Shown piece by piece: positions 18,050-25,948 of a DNA stretch of 64,000 nt. The stretch is from an uncultured Prevotellaceae bacterium. Lineage in GTDB: Bacteria; Bacteroidota; Bacteroidia; Bacteroidales; Bacteroidaceae. The position numbers were made by a program, and so were the translations under genes. Location: the NCBI GenBank assembly GCA_902790625.1, contig CADASP010000009.1, forward strand, positions 1 to 64,000, given 5' to 3'. Position 1 is the stretch's first letter; every line of letters starts with the position of its first letter. The notes beneath the pieces were generated by a model. It did no database searches. It worked only from the letters and a program-made list of their open reading frames with translations, and was not told where the DNA came from.

Positions 18050-18146
18050 TCAGGTAATTAAAATAATGTGATTATCCGCAAATCGGTGAATAATTTGGGC
18101 CGTTTATTATAATCGTCCCAAACTATTCATTAAATATGCGGATAAT
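18050..18146. repeat. Imperfect inverted repeat with a TTAAAATAATGTG end (first copy)
   Basis: An arm beginning ATTATCCGCA (18071-18099) is mirrored, with a few mismatches, at 18117-18146. The element is preceded by CAGGTAATTAAAATAATGTG. A similar CAGGTTAAAATAATGTG precedes another large inverted repeat at 41457-41555. It lies between the yggS stop and the lipoprotein promoter and may end yggS transcription. Confidence 0.6.
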
Positions 18147-18206
18147 CATTTTACGGATTATTTTAGATTTCCCAAATTAGGAGTAGAAGCATGACCTGGG
18201 GCGGCA

Positions 18207-18878
18207 TCAGACGCGCTCACCGAAGATGGCGGTGCCAACACGCACGAGGGTGGAGCCGTGGCGCATGGCTAAGGGGTAGTCGGCGCTCATGCCCCACGAC
18301 CGCACGCAGAAATCGTCGTCGTGGGCAAAGTAGTCGCGCTTCACCTCGTCGAAGAAGTCGCTGGCCTGCTGGAACTCGCGCTCTATCTGCTCCTCGTCGT
18401 CAACGTTGGAGGCCATCATCATCAGTCCGCAAATCTTCACGTGCTCCATCTGCCTCCACTCGCCATCGGCCAGCAGGGCGCGACAGTCGCTCGGCGTCAG
18501 GCCATACTTGGTGACTTCTTGTGCCAGGTGCAGCTCGAGCAACACTTTTACCGTGCGCCCAACGCGAGCCGCCTGTCGCTCAATCTCGCGCAGCAGACGC
18601 AGTGAGTCTACGGTCTCAATCATGGTGATGTAGGGCACTATCAGCTTCACCTTGTTCGTCTGCAGATGGCCTATGAAGTGCCACTCAATGTCTGTGGGCA
18701 GCTCGGCATGCTTCTGTCGCAGCTCCTGTTCGTGGCTCTCGCCAAAACGTCGCTGTCCGGCGGCGTAGGCCTCTGCAATCTGACTGGCGGGGTGAAACTT
18801 GCTCACGGCCACCAGCCCTACGCCGGGCAGCAGCGAGGCCCGTACATGGTTCAAGTTGTCGGTTAGCGTTGTAGCCAT
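18207..18878 (-). CDS. YggS/PLPBP-family pyridoxal-phosphate-binding protein
   Basis: A 223-residue single-domain TIM-barrel protein of the PLP homeostasis family. PLP would bind Lys27 in VAVSKFHP. Further family landmarks are FGESHEQELRQK, IEWHFIGHLQTNKVK and CGLMMMAS near residue 160, and SWGMSADYPLAMRHGSTLVRVGTAIFG near the end, which holds the phosphate-binding part. Members keep vitamin B6 and amino-acid pools balanced and have no clear enzymatic activity. It follows the DUF4494 gene after 6 bases, so the two form an operon driven from 19393-19423. Confidence 0.93.
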   Translation of the reverse strand: MATTLTDNLNHVRASLLPGVGLVAVSKFHPASQIAEAYAAGQRRFGESHEQELRQKHAELPTDIEWHFIGHLQTNKVKLIVPYITMIETVDSLRLLREIERQAARVGRTVKVLLELHLAQEVTKYGLTPSDCRALLADGEWRQMEHVKICGLMMMASNVDDEEQIEREFQQASDFFDEVKRDYFAHDDDFCVRSWGMSADYPLAMRHGSTLVRVGTAIFGERV

Positions 18879-18884
18879 CGCTCC

Positions 18885-19367
18885 TCACTCCTCATATTCG
18901 GGCTTCTCGGCCTTCTCGTCCTTCTTCCTGTATTCGAAGACGTCCATCAGCGTGGTCTCTGTCACGGCGGCGATGGCATAGTCTATCATGGTGCCGCCCA
19001 TCACCTCGTCGATGTGCTTCACGGCACCGTTGAGCGTGGCGGCCTGCACCAGGTAGTTCACGTTCGAGCGCTTCTCCTTGTCGGTCTTCTCGTCGATGGT
19101 GATGAACTGCACCTTGGCCTTGTACCAGCGGTCGTCGTTGTCGGCATCGCTGAAGAATATCTCCTTGTAGGCAGCCCGCTTGATGTCGTTCACCTCAAAC
19201 TCGCCGCTGATGTAGCTCGACATCTCCTCCATGATGCGTGCCTCGGCCTCGGTGAACGAGAGTGCGTCCACCACATACAACTCTGTCACTTTCTTCTGCA
19301 AGCCGTCGTCCATGGTCTTCTCATAGCGAATCTTGCACTCAAACCAATTTCCTGTTCTGCTTCTCAT
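18885..19367 (-). CDS. DUF4494 domain-containing protein
   Basis: A 160-residue cytoplasmic protein with the start at 19367 (MRSRTGNWFECKIRYEKTMD), placed just after a good promoter; the open frame upstream runs through repeats and is not coding. The sequence (VDALSFTEAEARIMEEMSSY, FFSDADNDDRWYKAKVQFIT, MIDYAIAAVTETTLMDVFEY) matches the Bacteroidetes-restricted DUF4494 family, whose role is unknown. It has no signal peptide or membrane helix. The C-terminus is charged (KKDEKAEKPEYEE). It is the first gene of an operon with yggS. Confidence 0.85.
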   Translation of the reverse strand: MRSRTGNWFECKIRYEKTMDDGLQKKVTELYVVDALSFTEAEARIMEEMSSYISGEFEVNDIKRAAYKEIFFSDADNDDRWYKAKVQFITIDEKTDKEKRSNVNYLVQAATLNGAVKHIDEVMGGTMIDYAIAAVTETTLMDVFEYRKKDEKAEKPEYEE

Positions 19368-19392
19368 TGTTGTGTTTTTGATTTTGAAAGCG

Positions 19393-19423
19393 CAAAAGTA
19401 CGCATTTATTCCCATCCCTGCAA
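19393..19423 (-). promoter_or_regulatory. Promoter of the DUF4494-yggS operon
   Basis: On the minus strand TTG (19423-19421), a 20-base spacer, then TACTTTTG (19400-19393), 26 bases before the ATG. Confidence 0.6.
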
Positions 19424-19570
19424 GTTTTTCGGGCAGAAAATATTTTGTTCTGACGTTGAAAGAAAATAAACATCGTTGATGACGAGCAAAATGGGGCGCA
19501 ACAAGGGGAGGCGGCGCACGACAAACGGGGAACGGGAGGCACCGCAGAGGGAAAAAGGGCATGCTTTTCA

Positions 19571-19664
19571 GGTTGGCAGCGGGCGGGGACATGATTGGCA
19601 GCGGCCGCTGCCAATGATGGCAGCGAACGCCGGCCGCCAATGATGGCAGCGGCCGCTGCCAACC
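19571..19664. repeat. Cluster of GGCAGCGGCCGCTGCC palindromes (first locus)
   Basis: The perfect 16-bp palindrome GGCAGCGGCCGCTGCC occurs at 19597-19612 and 19645-19660, with degenerate units (GGCAGCGGGCGGGG, GCCGGCCGCC) and TTGGCAGC or CAATGATGG spacers between them. The same arrangement is at 48712-48806, including the flanking word CATGCTTTT. Long open frames through these repeats are composition artefacts. Confidence 0.75.
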
Positions 19665-19709
19665 GATTTTCACACTGGGGAGGGCAAATTGCCGGGGGGC
19701 GGGTGCCGG

Positions 19710-19797
19710 GGGTTCTCGGCGTTTTCGGAGTTTTCGGAATTTTCTGATTATTCTGATTATTCGGAATTTTCGGATTATTCGGATTTTCCGGAAAAAC
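19710..19797. repeat. Low-complexity TTCGGA/TTATTC repeat tract
   Basis: A run of short imperfect units such as TTTTCGGAGTTTTCGG and GATTATTCGGATT between the acyltransferase-like gene and the palindrome cluster. It is near the 3' end of that gene (19836) and may simply be non-coding filler. With 19368-19570 it makes up the rest of this 468-base gap, where I see no gene. Confidence 0.5.
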
Positions 19798-19835
19798 GGG
19801 GATAGCCGACGGCCATCGCTGTTGTGGGCAGCTTG

Positions 19836-20816
19836 TCAGTCGCGGTAGATCCAGGTGAGCAGGGAGTTGATCCACTTGATGGAGCAGCGGAACCAGCGGT
19901 AGGTGCTGACGGGCTTGCCGCCGAAACGGAGGATGAACTCGCGGAAGGCATTCTTGCGGAAGGGCAAGCCGACATCCATGAAGAAGATGTGCTCGCAACC
20001 ACGGGCGTAGGAGTCTTTGATGGCATGCCAGATGGTGAGCTCGCGGGGATGAAGCCACACGTATGACTTGCGGCGATAGGCAGCATGCCACAGATAGGCT
20101 TGTCCATGACTGTAGACCACAAAGGAGCAGCCCACCACATGGTCGCGATAGCGGGTGAGGAAGAGGCGGCCATACTGGGGCGACTCCAAGAACTGGCTGA
20201 AGAACTTCTCGGCAGGGATATAGCGCTTGGGCTTCAGCCAGTTGTGCTGTCGCAGCAGCTTGTAGAACTCCTTGAAGTCGGCATCGTCCTGCACCTCGTC
20301 GGTGACTATGCCACGCTCGTAGGCATTGTTGATGCGGCGCAGCAGCTTGGGGCCTATGCGTGCCTCGGGAGTGCGCGAGTGCAGGGAGTTGTGGATGCTC
20401 ATCCATCGCACGGGGAAATAGCGCTGGTCGCGCAGCTGGCTGTAGCCAAACATCTTCTGGCTGAGATGGCTCATCTCCATATAGAGCATGCGTGGCCCGA
20501 GACGCGAGGTGATGGTCTGCAGCATGGTGGCAAAGCACGTGGTGCGGTCGGCATCTGGGGCATAGGCACCTTCGCCCATGATGCGGCAGTGCATATATAA
20601 ATAAGGAGGGAACCACGACGAGCGATAGCGCACCACGGCGAGCATCTGCGAGAGCACATGGCCGTGCTGGTCTTGCAACGTCACAAGGTAGGGACGGTGG
20701 CGGGGCGTCTGCTGACAGATGACGAAGAAGCGCGGACTGTGGAAGAAGTCATCGTCCATCAGTCCGGGCGGCAGTTCGTCGCCGCTGGTGTAAATCTTCG
20801 CTTGCAGCTGCTCCAT
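19836..20816 (-). CDS. GNAT/FemAB-like acyltransferase (BioF2-like domain)
   Basis: A 326-residue soluble protein. The C-terminal half reads LRQHNWLKPKRYIPAEKFFS, LFLTRYRDHVVGCSFVVYSH and YLWHAAYRRKSYVWLHPREL. This is the pattern of the acetyltransferase_6 (BioF2-like/FemAB-like) fold seen in proteins that transfer acyl or amino-acyl groups to glycans or peptides. The N-terminal half is a second, degenerate copy of the same fold (SQMLAVVRYRSSWFPPYLYM). No signal peptide is present. It starts 13 bases after the radical SAM gene and is in its operon. The substrate is unknown; a plain GNAT N-acetyltransferase is the alternative. Confidence 0.7.
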   Translation of the reverse strand: MEQLQAKIYTSGDELPPGLMDDDFFHSPRFFVICQQTPRHRPYLVTLQDQHGHVLSQMLAVVRYRSSWFPPYLYMHCRIMGEGAYAPDADRTTCFATMLQTITSRLGPRMLYMEMSHLSQKMFGYSQLRDQRYFPVRWMSIHNSLHSRTPEARIGPKLLRRINNAYERGIVTDEVQDDADFKEFYKLLRQHNWLKPKRYIPAEKFFSQFLESPQYGRLFLTRYRDHVVGCSFVVYSHGQAYLWHAAYRRKSYVWLHPRELTIWHAIKDSYARGCEHIFFMDVGLPFRKNAFREFILRFGGKPVSTYRWFRCSIKWINSLLTWIYRD

Positions 20817-20829
20817 GAATGCGGGGGGG

Positions 20830-21606
20830 TTAATAGCTGGCGGTGCAGGGTATGCCCTCTGCCTCGACCAAGGCGGCGATGCGGTCGAGTTGCTCGTGGG
20901 TGGCCTTGCGGAGGCCTGGCGTGGGCGTTTCGCGGTCGATGGTGTAGACCATCACCTGCTGTGGGCGTATGGCTTTCACGGCCTGCAGCCACGGCAGCAC
21001 ATAGTCGTCGGAGGTGTTGTCGACCGACTCGCCGCCACAGTCGCCCTGCATGAACATGGTCTGGATGATGAGGTGGCCATGGAAGGCTTTCATGTGCTCC
21101 ACCACCTGCTGCACGTCGTAGGTGCCCTGCGGGTGGTCGACCAAACGGATGTAGTCGGCCGACACAGTGTCGAGCTTCAGGATGTTGTTGTCGACGCGCA
21201 TCAGCGCAGCGTGTACGGCGGGGCGATGGATGAGGGTGGCATTGCTGAGCACCGAGACGCGGGCTCGGGGACAGTATTTGTCGCGAAGACGAATGGTGTC
21301 GTCGATGATCTCGGCAAAATGGGGATGGCAGGTAGGCTCGCCATTGCCGGCAAAGGTGAGCACATCGGGCAGCTGGCCGCTGGCTTGCATCTGCAGCAGC
21401 TTCTGCTGCAACGCCTGGGCCACCTCCTGGCGCGTGGGGAGGGGTAGCTGAGGGCGATGGGCCTCGTTGAAGCCGCACTCGCAATAGATGCAGTCGAACG
21501 AACACACCTTGCCATCGGCAGGCAGAAGATTGATGCCCAGCGAAATGCCCAGACGGCGGCTGTGCACAGGGCCGAAGATGGGCGAGGGATATATAATCGT
21601 ACTCAT
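20830..21606 (-). CDS. Radical SAM protein
   Basis: A 258-residue protein starting at 21606 (MSTIIYPSPIFGPVHSRRLG). The [4Fe-4S] cluster ligands are Cys35, Cys39 and Cys42 in CSFDCIYC, the canonical C-x3-C-x2-C motif. TFAGNGEPTCHPHF supplies the glycine-rich SAM-binding strand, and LSNATLIHRPAV continues the barrel. The opening FGPVHSRRLGISLGINLLP is typical of a widespread family of small radical SAM proteins without a proven substrate. A longer frame to 21669 would start upstream of the -7-like box TAACTTTG (21622-21615). Confidence 0.88.
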   Translation of the reverse strand: MSTIIYPSPIFGPVHSRRLGISLGINLLPADGKVCSFDCIYCECGFNEAHRPQLPLPTRQEVAQALQQKLLQMQASGQLPDVLTFAGNGEPTCHPHFAEIIDDTIRLRDKYCPRARVSVLSNATLIHRPAVHAALMRVDNNILKLDTVSADYIRLVDHPQGTYDVQQVVEHMKAFHGHLIIQTMFMQGDCGGESVDNTSDDYVLPWLQAVKAIRPQQVMVYTIDRETPTPGLRKATHEQLDRIAALVEAEGIPCTASY

Positions 21607-21739
21607 AACAGCTGCAAAGTTACGAATTAGTTGGGAGTTAGGTGTGAGTGGCAGGAAGTTTTTTGACAACGAAAGGATAAAAAAAGTTAAACAAGGAGAT
21701 AAAGTAGCATAAAGCGGCTCCCAACTCCCAACTTTTCAC

Positions 21740-21747
21740 TACCTTTG
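21740..21747 (+). promoter_or_regulatory. -7 box of the ftsX promoter
   Basis: TACCTTTG lies 33 bases before the ATG at 21780. No clear TTTG is found 19-20 bases upstream, so the -33 part is weak. It supports the ATG at 21780 over a TTG at 21756, which would fall almost on the transcription start. Confidence 0.45.
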
Positions 21748-21779
21748 CATCGTAATTGGCTTATTATGCCCATTTGCAA

Positions 21780-22658
21780 ATGAGAAGAAGACGAAAAGCG
21801 ACCGGCCGCCACCAAGGTATGCAGGCCGTTACTTTGTGTATCAGCACCACGATGGTGCTCATCCTGCTGGGGCTGGTGGTGCTGTCGGTACTCACGGCGC
21901 GCAACCTGTCGACCAGTGTGAGGGAGCACACCTCGATCAGTCTGGTGCTGGGCGACACCATCAGTGAGACCGATGGACAGGCGCTGCTGGCACAACAGCA
22001 GCGACAACCCTATGCCCGCGAGGTGAAATACATCAGTAAGGAAGAGGCGCTGCAAGTGATGACAGCCGAGATGGGTGCCAACCCTGTTGACTTCGCTGGC
22101 GTGAACCCCTTCCAGGCCGAGATTGAGATACGCATCAAGAGCGACTATGCCACCAGCGACTCGCTGCGCAACATCAGCGACCGTCTGCTGAAAGACAACC
22201 GCGTGGTGGAGGTGGCCTACCAAGCCGACCAGATAGACCAGGTGAACCGCAACGTGCAGCGCATCAGCACCATCCTGCTGGTGCTGTCGGTGCTGCTCAT
22301 CATCATCAGCTATACGCTCATCTCGAACTCGGTGCTGCTGGGCGTCTTTGCGCGCCGCTTCACCATCCACACGCAGAAGCTGGTGGGGGCGCGGTGGTCG
22401 CTCATCAGGCGCCCGTTCCTGCTGCGCAGCATCGTCATCGGCCTGGTGGCGTCGCTGCTGGCATGCTTGGTGCTGGGCGCATGCATCTACACGCTCTACC
22501 GCTATCAGCCGGGCAGCGAGGAACTCATCGGCACCACCGAGATGATCATCACGGGCGTGGCCGTCTTCGTGTTCGGCTTCGTCATCATGCTGGTGTGCAC
22601 CCTGCTCTCGGTGAACAGGTTTCTGCGCATGACGGCGGGGGAGCTGTATAAGAACTAA
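21780..22658 (+). CDS. ftsX: Cell division protein FtsX (ABC-transporter-like permease)
   Basis: A 292-residue inner-membrane protein with four membrane helices (AVTLCISTTMVLILLGLVVL near the start, three more in the second half) and a periplasmic domain of about 100 residues between helices 1 and 2 (TSISLVLGDTISETDGQALL, ISKEEALQVMTAEMGANPVD). With FtsE it regulates peptidoglycan hydrolases at the septum. The segment HTQKLVGARWSLIRRPFL matches the conserved cytoplasmic coupling loop. The start was set at the ATG at 21780. It heads the conserved Bacteroidales cluster ftsX, DUF3098, uppP, truB, queA, folK. Confidence 0.9.
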   Translation: MRRRRKATGRHQGMQAVTLCISTTMVLILLGLVVLSVLTARNLSTSVREHTSISLVLGDTISETDGQALLAQQQRQPYAREVKYISKEEALQVMTAEMGANPVDFAGVNPFQAEIEIRIKSDYATSDSLRNISDRLLKDNRVVEVAYQADQIDQVNRNVQRISTILLVLSVLLIIISYTLISNSVLLGVFARRFTIHTQKLVGARWSLIRRPFLLRSIVIGLVASLLACLVLGACIYTLYRYQPGSEELIGTTEMIITGVAVFVFGFVIMLVCTLLSVNRFLRMTAGELYKN

Positions 22659-22662
22659 AAGA

Positions 22663-22700
22663 AATGAAGAACGAAGAGTGAAGAGTGAAGAATTTGCTAC
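22663..22700. repeat. Short tandem repeat GAAGA(A/G)TGAA with TTGCTACCGC end
   Basis: Units of GAAGAGTGAA and GAAGAACGAA are followed by GAAGAATTTGCTACCGC. The same end joins the repeats at 36331-36370, and a similar one is at 63067-63110. No matching right arm is seen here. Confidence 0.55.
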
Positions 22701-22730
22701 CGCATTTCTTTCCTCCACCCACCATTCAAT

Positions 22731-22801
22731 GTTCCCCGAGGGGGCACGATAGACACGACCTCCAAACTATAGTAGCCCCCTCGGGGGCTGAAGGGGGGCT
22801 T
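22731..22801. repeat. Palindromic element (copy B), 5' arm truncated
   Basis: It lies in the ftsX to DUF3098 gap. The right part (ACTATAGTAGCCCCCTCGGG, then GGGCTGAAGGGGGGCTT) is almost identical to copies A and C. The left arm lacks its outer AAGCCCCCC end and begins CCCCGAGGGGGCACGATAG. Confidence 0.75.
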
Positions 22802-22844
22802 CTTCGGTCTTCATCATTTTGAAAATAAAAACAATATTATATAC

Positions 22845-23090
22845 ATGGAAGAAAAGAATTTTGCTTTCGGACGGATGAACTTCATCCTGCTGGGTGTGGG
22901 AATGCTGGTGGTGGTCATCGGCTTCCTGTTGATGGCTGGCGGCTCGTCGACCAGCGAGGCCTACAATCCCGACATTTTCAGTGCTCGCCGCATCAAGGTG
23001 GCACCCATCGTGTGTCTGGTGGGCTTCTTGTCGATCATCTATGCCATCGTGCATAAACCCAAAGACACAGAAGGGAGGACAGCCAAATGA
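22845..23090 (+). CDS. DUF3098 small membrane protein
   Basis: An 81-residue protein with two membrane helices (FILLGVGMLVVVIGFLLMAG and IVCLVGFLSIIYAIV) joined by a short soluble loop (EAYNPDIFSARRIKVAP). This loop is the signature of DUF3098, a Bacteroidetes-specific family almost always encoded between ftsX and uppP. It may take part in envelope biogenesis; the function is unknown. Its stop overlaps the uppP start by 4 bases (ATGA), showing translational coupling. Confidence 0.88.
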   Translation: MEEKNFAFGRMNFILLGVGMLVVVIGFLLMAGGSSTSEAYNPDIFSARRIKVAPIVCLVGFLSIIYAIVHKPKDTEGRTAK

Positions 23091-23944
23091 CGTGGCTTGA
23101 AACCATCATCATTGCCATCGTGGAGGGCCTGACGGAATTTCTGCCCGTGTCGTCGACCGGCCACATGATCATCACACAGAACATGCTGGGCATCCCGCAA
23201 GGCGACGCCTTCGTGCATGCCTTCACGTTCATCATCCAGTTTGGTGCCATCCTGTCGGTGGTGTGCCTCTATTGGAAGCGCTTCTTCCAGTTCGACCACA
23301 CGCCAGCCCCCGAGGGCAGCGGACTGCTGCAGCGGCTGAAGCACAAGTACTACTTCTACTGGCTGCTCTTAGTGGGCGTGTTGCCTGCCATCATCATCGG
23401 TCTGTTGGCCAAGAAGTCGGGTCTGCTCGACTGGTTGCTCGACAGCGTGCTCGTCGTAGCCATCATGCTGGTGGTGGGCGGTGTGTTTATGCTGTTCTGC
23501 GACAAGCTGTTCAACAAGGGCAGCGATGCGAACAAGGTGAACGAGAAGCGTGCCTTCAAGATTGGCCTGTTTCAGTGCATATCAGTCATCCCCGGTGTGT
23601 CGCGCTCGATGGCCACCATCGTGGGCGGCATGACGCAGGGCCTCACCCGCAAGCGTGCTGCCGAGTTCTCGTTCTTCCTCGCCGTGCCCACGATGGCTGG
23701 TGCCACGCTGCTCGACCTGCTCGACCTGATGAAGGAAGACACGGCCTGGGCCACGCCCCACAACATCGCCATGCTGGTGTTGGGTTGCGTGGTGGCCTTC
23801 GTGGTGGCCCTGCTGGCCATGAAGTGGTTTGTGGCGTTCCTCACCAAGTATGGCTTCAGGGCCTTCGGTGTCTATCGCATCATCGTGGGTGCCATCATCA
23901 TCCTGATGCTGCTCACAGGGCAATCGCTCGTCATGGTAGATTGA
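23087..23944 (+). CDS. uppP: Undecaprenyl-diphosphatase UppP (BacA)
   Basis: A 285-residue polytopic membrane enzyme that dephosphorylates undecaprenyl pyrophosphate to recycle the lipid carrier for peptidoglycan and surface glycans. The first conserved motif is EGLTEFLPVSSTGHMI and the second is ISVIPGVSRSMATIVGGM, which together hold the catalytic Glu, Ser, His and Arg residues. Length and hydrophobic profile match the family. It is translationally coupled to DUF3098. A product that recycles undecaprenyl phosphate fits the polysaccharide locus upstream in the window. Confidence 0.95.
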   Translation: MTWLETIIIAIVEGLTEFLPVSSTGHMIITQNMLGIPQGDAFVHAFTFIIQFGAILSVVCLYWKRFFQFDHTPAPEGSGLLQRLKHKYYFYWLLLVGVLPAIIIGLLAKKSGLLDWLLDSVLVVAIMLVVGGVFMLFCDKLFNKGSDANKVNEKRAFKIGLFQCISVIPGVSRSMATIVGGMTQGLTRKRAAEFSFFLAVPTMAGATLLDLLDLMKEDTAWATPHNIAMLVLGCVVAFVVALLAMKWFVAFLTKYGFRAFGVYRIIVGAIIILMLLTGQSLVMVD

Positions 23945-24040
23945 CGTCTGCCTTATATTATATAATAATGTGTGCTTAATCCTTGCTTCACTTCGTAGGC
24001 AAGCGGCAAAGCCAAGCAGTGTGAAAAGAAGATAAAAACG

Positions 24041-24766
24041 GTGGACTTTCAGGAAGGAGAAATCATCTGCATCAACAAGCCCCACGGCATGTCGTCGTTT
24101 GGGGCGCTGGCGCATATACGCTACCTCATCTCGCGCAAGATACACGTGAAGCGGGTGAAGACGGGGCATGCCGGCACCCTCGACCCGCTGGCCACCGGCG
24201 TGCTCATCCTGTGCACCGGACGGGCCACCAAGCAGATTGAGCAGATGCAGTATACCACGAAAGAATACACCGCCACGCTGCAGCTGGGGGCCACCACCGC
24301 CAGCTACGACCGTGAGCACACGGTGAACATGACTTACCCCACCCGCCACATCACCCGCGAACTGATAGAAAGCGTGCTCGGCAAGTTTGTGGGCGAGATC
24401 AGCCAAGTGCCACCCGAATATTCGGCGTGCAACATAGGCGGCGATCGTGCCTACAAGCTGGCTCGCAAAGGTGAAAAGGTGGAGCTGAAAGCAAAGACGC
24501 TGCGCATTGACGAGATAGAGCTGACGCACTTCGACCCGCAGACGATGCAGATGTCTATACGCGTGGTGTGTGGCAAAGGGACGTACATCAGGGCCTTGGC
24601 ACGCGACATCGGTCAGGCCCTGGGCAGCGGAGCCTTCCTCACCGCGCTCTGTCGCACCCGTCTGGGCGACGTGCGCATCGAGCAGTGCCTCACCCTCGAC
24701 GAGTTTCCTGCCTGGCTCGACCAGCAAGACATCGTTATTCCTCAGAAACAGAAAATCATATCATAG
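24041..24766 (+). CDS. truB: tRNA pseudouridine(55) synthase TruB
   Basis: A 241-residue enzyme that makes pseudouridine 55 in the T-loop of tRNAs. The catalytic aspartate is Asp48 in GHAGTLDPLATGVLILC. Other family motifs are INKPHGMSSF near the start, ATLQLGATTASYD, and GTYIRALARDIGQALG. The start is a GTG at 24041, chosen because MDFQEGEIICINKP aligns with the usual TruB N-terminus and no in-frame ATG lies close upstream. The next gene, queA, begins directly after the stop, so the two tRNA-modification genes form an operon. Confidence 0.93.
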   Translation: MDFQEGEIICINKPHGMSSFGALAHIRYLISRKIHVKRVKTGHAGTLDPLATGVLILCTGRATKQIEQMQYTTKEYTATLQLGATTASYDREHTVNMTYPTRHITRELIESVLGKFVGEISQVPPEYSACNIGGDRAYKLARKGEKVELKAKTLRIDEIELTHFDPQTMQMSIRVVCGKGTYIRALARDIGQALGSGAFLTALCRTRLGDVRIEQCLTLDEFPAWLDQQDIVIPQKQKIIS

Positions 24767-25909
24767 ATGAAGCTATCACAATTCAAATTCAAATTGCCCG
24801 AGGAGCAGATAGCCCTTTATCCGCCCCACAAAATCTTTGAAAACGAAGACGGAACGGTGGAGCGCGTCTATCAGCGCGACCGCTGCAAGCTGATGGTGGT
24901 GCACCGCAAGAGCGAGAAGATAGACATGTTTCAGAAAGATGCCCACGGCAACGACACCGACGAGTGGCTGAACTTCCGCAACGTGGTGGACTATTTCCAA
25001 GAGGGCGACACCTTCCTCTTCAACGACACCGCCGTGTTCCCTGCCCGCCTCTTTGGCACGAAGGAGAAGACCGACGCGAAGATAGAGGTGTTCCTGCTGC
25101 GCGAACTCAACGAGGAGTTGCGCCTGTGGGACGTGCTGGTGGAGCCAGCCCGCAAGATACGCATCGGCAACAAGCTGTTCTTCGACGGCGACGGGCCAAT
25201 GGTGGCCGAGGTCATCGACAACACCACGAGCCGAGGACGCACCCTGCGGTTCCTCTACGACTGTCCGCACGACGAGTTCAAGCGCGAGCTCTTCGCATTA
25301 GGGTCGGCCCCCGTGCCACGCTACATCATCGACCGTCGGCCACCCGAGGACGACGACACGGTGAACTTCCAGACCGTCTTCGCATGCCACGAGGGAGCCG
25401 TCACCGCACCATCCACAGGACTGCATTTCAGTCGTGAGATGATGAAAATCATGGAGATCCGTGGGTTCCAGAACGCCTTCCTCACCCTGCACTGCTCGCT
25501 CGGTGCCTTCGACACCATCGAGGTGGAAGACCTGACGAAGCACAAGATGAACTCCGAGCAGATGATTGTGGGAAAGAAATGCTGCGAGGTTGTGAACCAA
25601 GCCAAGCGCGCCGGCAACAAGGTGTGCGTGGTGGGCGTGAGCACAGCACGTGCCGCCGAGAGTGCCGTGGGCACCGATGGCATGCTGAAGGAATATGACG
25701 GATGGACCAACAAATTCATCTTCCCTCCCTACGACTTCGGACTCGCCGATGCTCTGCTGGCCAACTTCTATCATCCTGAGTCGACGATGATGATGCTCAC
25801 CGCTGCCTTCGGAGGCTACGATCTCACCATCGAGGCTTACAACAAGGCGTTGGAAAACGACTACCTGTTTGGCTGCTACGGCGACTGCATGCTGATTCTC
25901 GACGACTAA
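24767..25909 (+). CDS. queA: S-adenosylmethionine:tRNA ribosyltransferase-isomerase QueA
   Basis: A 380-residue enzyme that transfers and isomerises the ribosyl part of SAM onto 7-aminomethyl-7-deazaguanine in tRNA, giving epoxyqueuosine. It starts with LSQFKFKLPEEQIALYPP, the usual QueA opening. It contains FNDTAVFPARLFG, the THLHCSLGAFD-like TLHCSLGAF segment, PSTGLHFS and TSRARAAES-type ring residues in GVSTARAAESA. It is slightly longer than E. coli QueA (about 356). With tgt (59081-60226) in the same window, two steps of queuosine synthesis are represented. Confidence 0.93.
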   Translation: MKLSQFKFKLPEEQIALYPPHKIFENEDGTVERVYQRDRCKLMVVHRKSEKIDMFQKDAHGNDTDEWLNFRNVVDYFQEGDTFLFNDTAVFPARLFGTKEKTDAKIEVFLLRELNEELRLWDVLVEPARKIRIGNKLFFDGDGPMVAEVIDNTTSRGRTLRFLYDCPHDEFKRELFALGSAPVPRYIIDRRPPEDDDTVNFQTVFACHEGAVTAPSTGLHFSREMMKIMEIRGFQNAFLTLHCSLGAFDTIEVEDLTKHKMNSEQMIVGKKCCEVVNQAKRAGNKVCVVGVSTARAAESAVGTDGMLKEYDGWTNKFIFPPYDFGLADALLANFYHPESTMMMLTAAFGGYDLTIEAYNKALENDYLFGCYGDCMLILDD

Positions 25910-25910
25910 A

Positions 25911-25948
25911 CGAGTGAGGAGTGAGGAGTTAGGAGTGAGGAGTTAGGA
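25911..25948. repeat. GTGAGGAGTTAGGAGT short tandem repeat (folK leader)
   Basis: Units of GAGTGAGGAGT and TAGGAGT fill the gap between queA and folK. The GTG used as the folK start lies at the end of the last unit, which also supplies the purine-rich GGAG before it. Related tracts are at 27489-27530 and 60228-60364. Confidence 0.7.

Noticed and set aside
19339..20616. Long minus-strand frame through the palindrome cluster and acyltransferase gene
   Set aside because: Pro/His/Ala-rich translation of repeats and of the gene in another frame. The similar peptide at 48554-48826 comes only from the shared DNA repeat.
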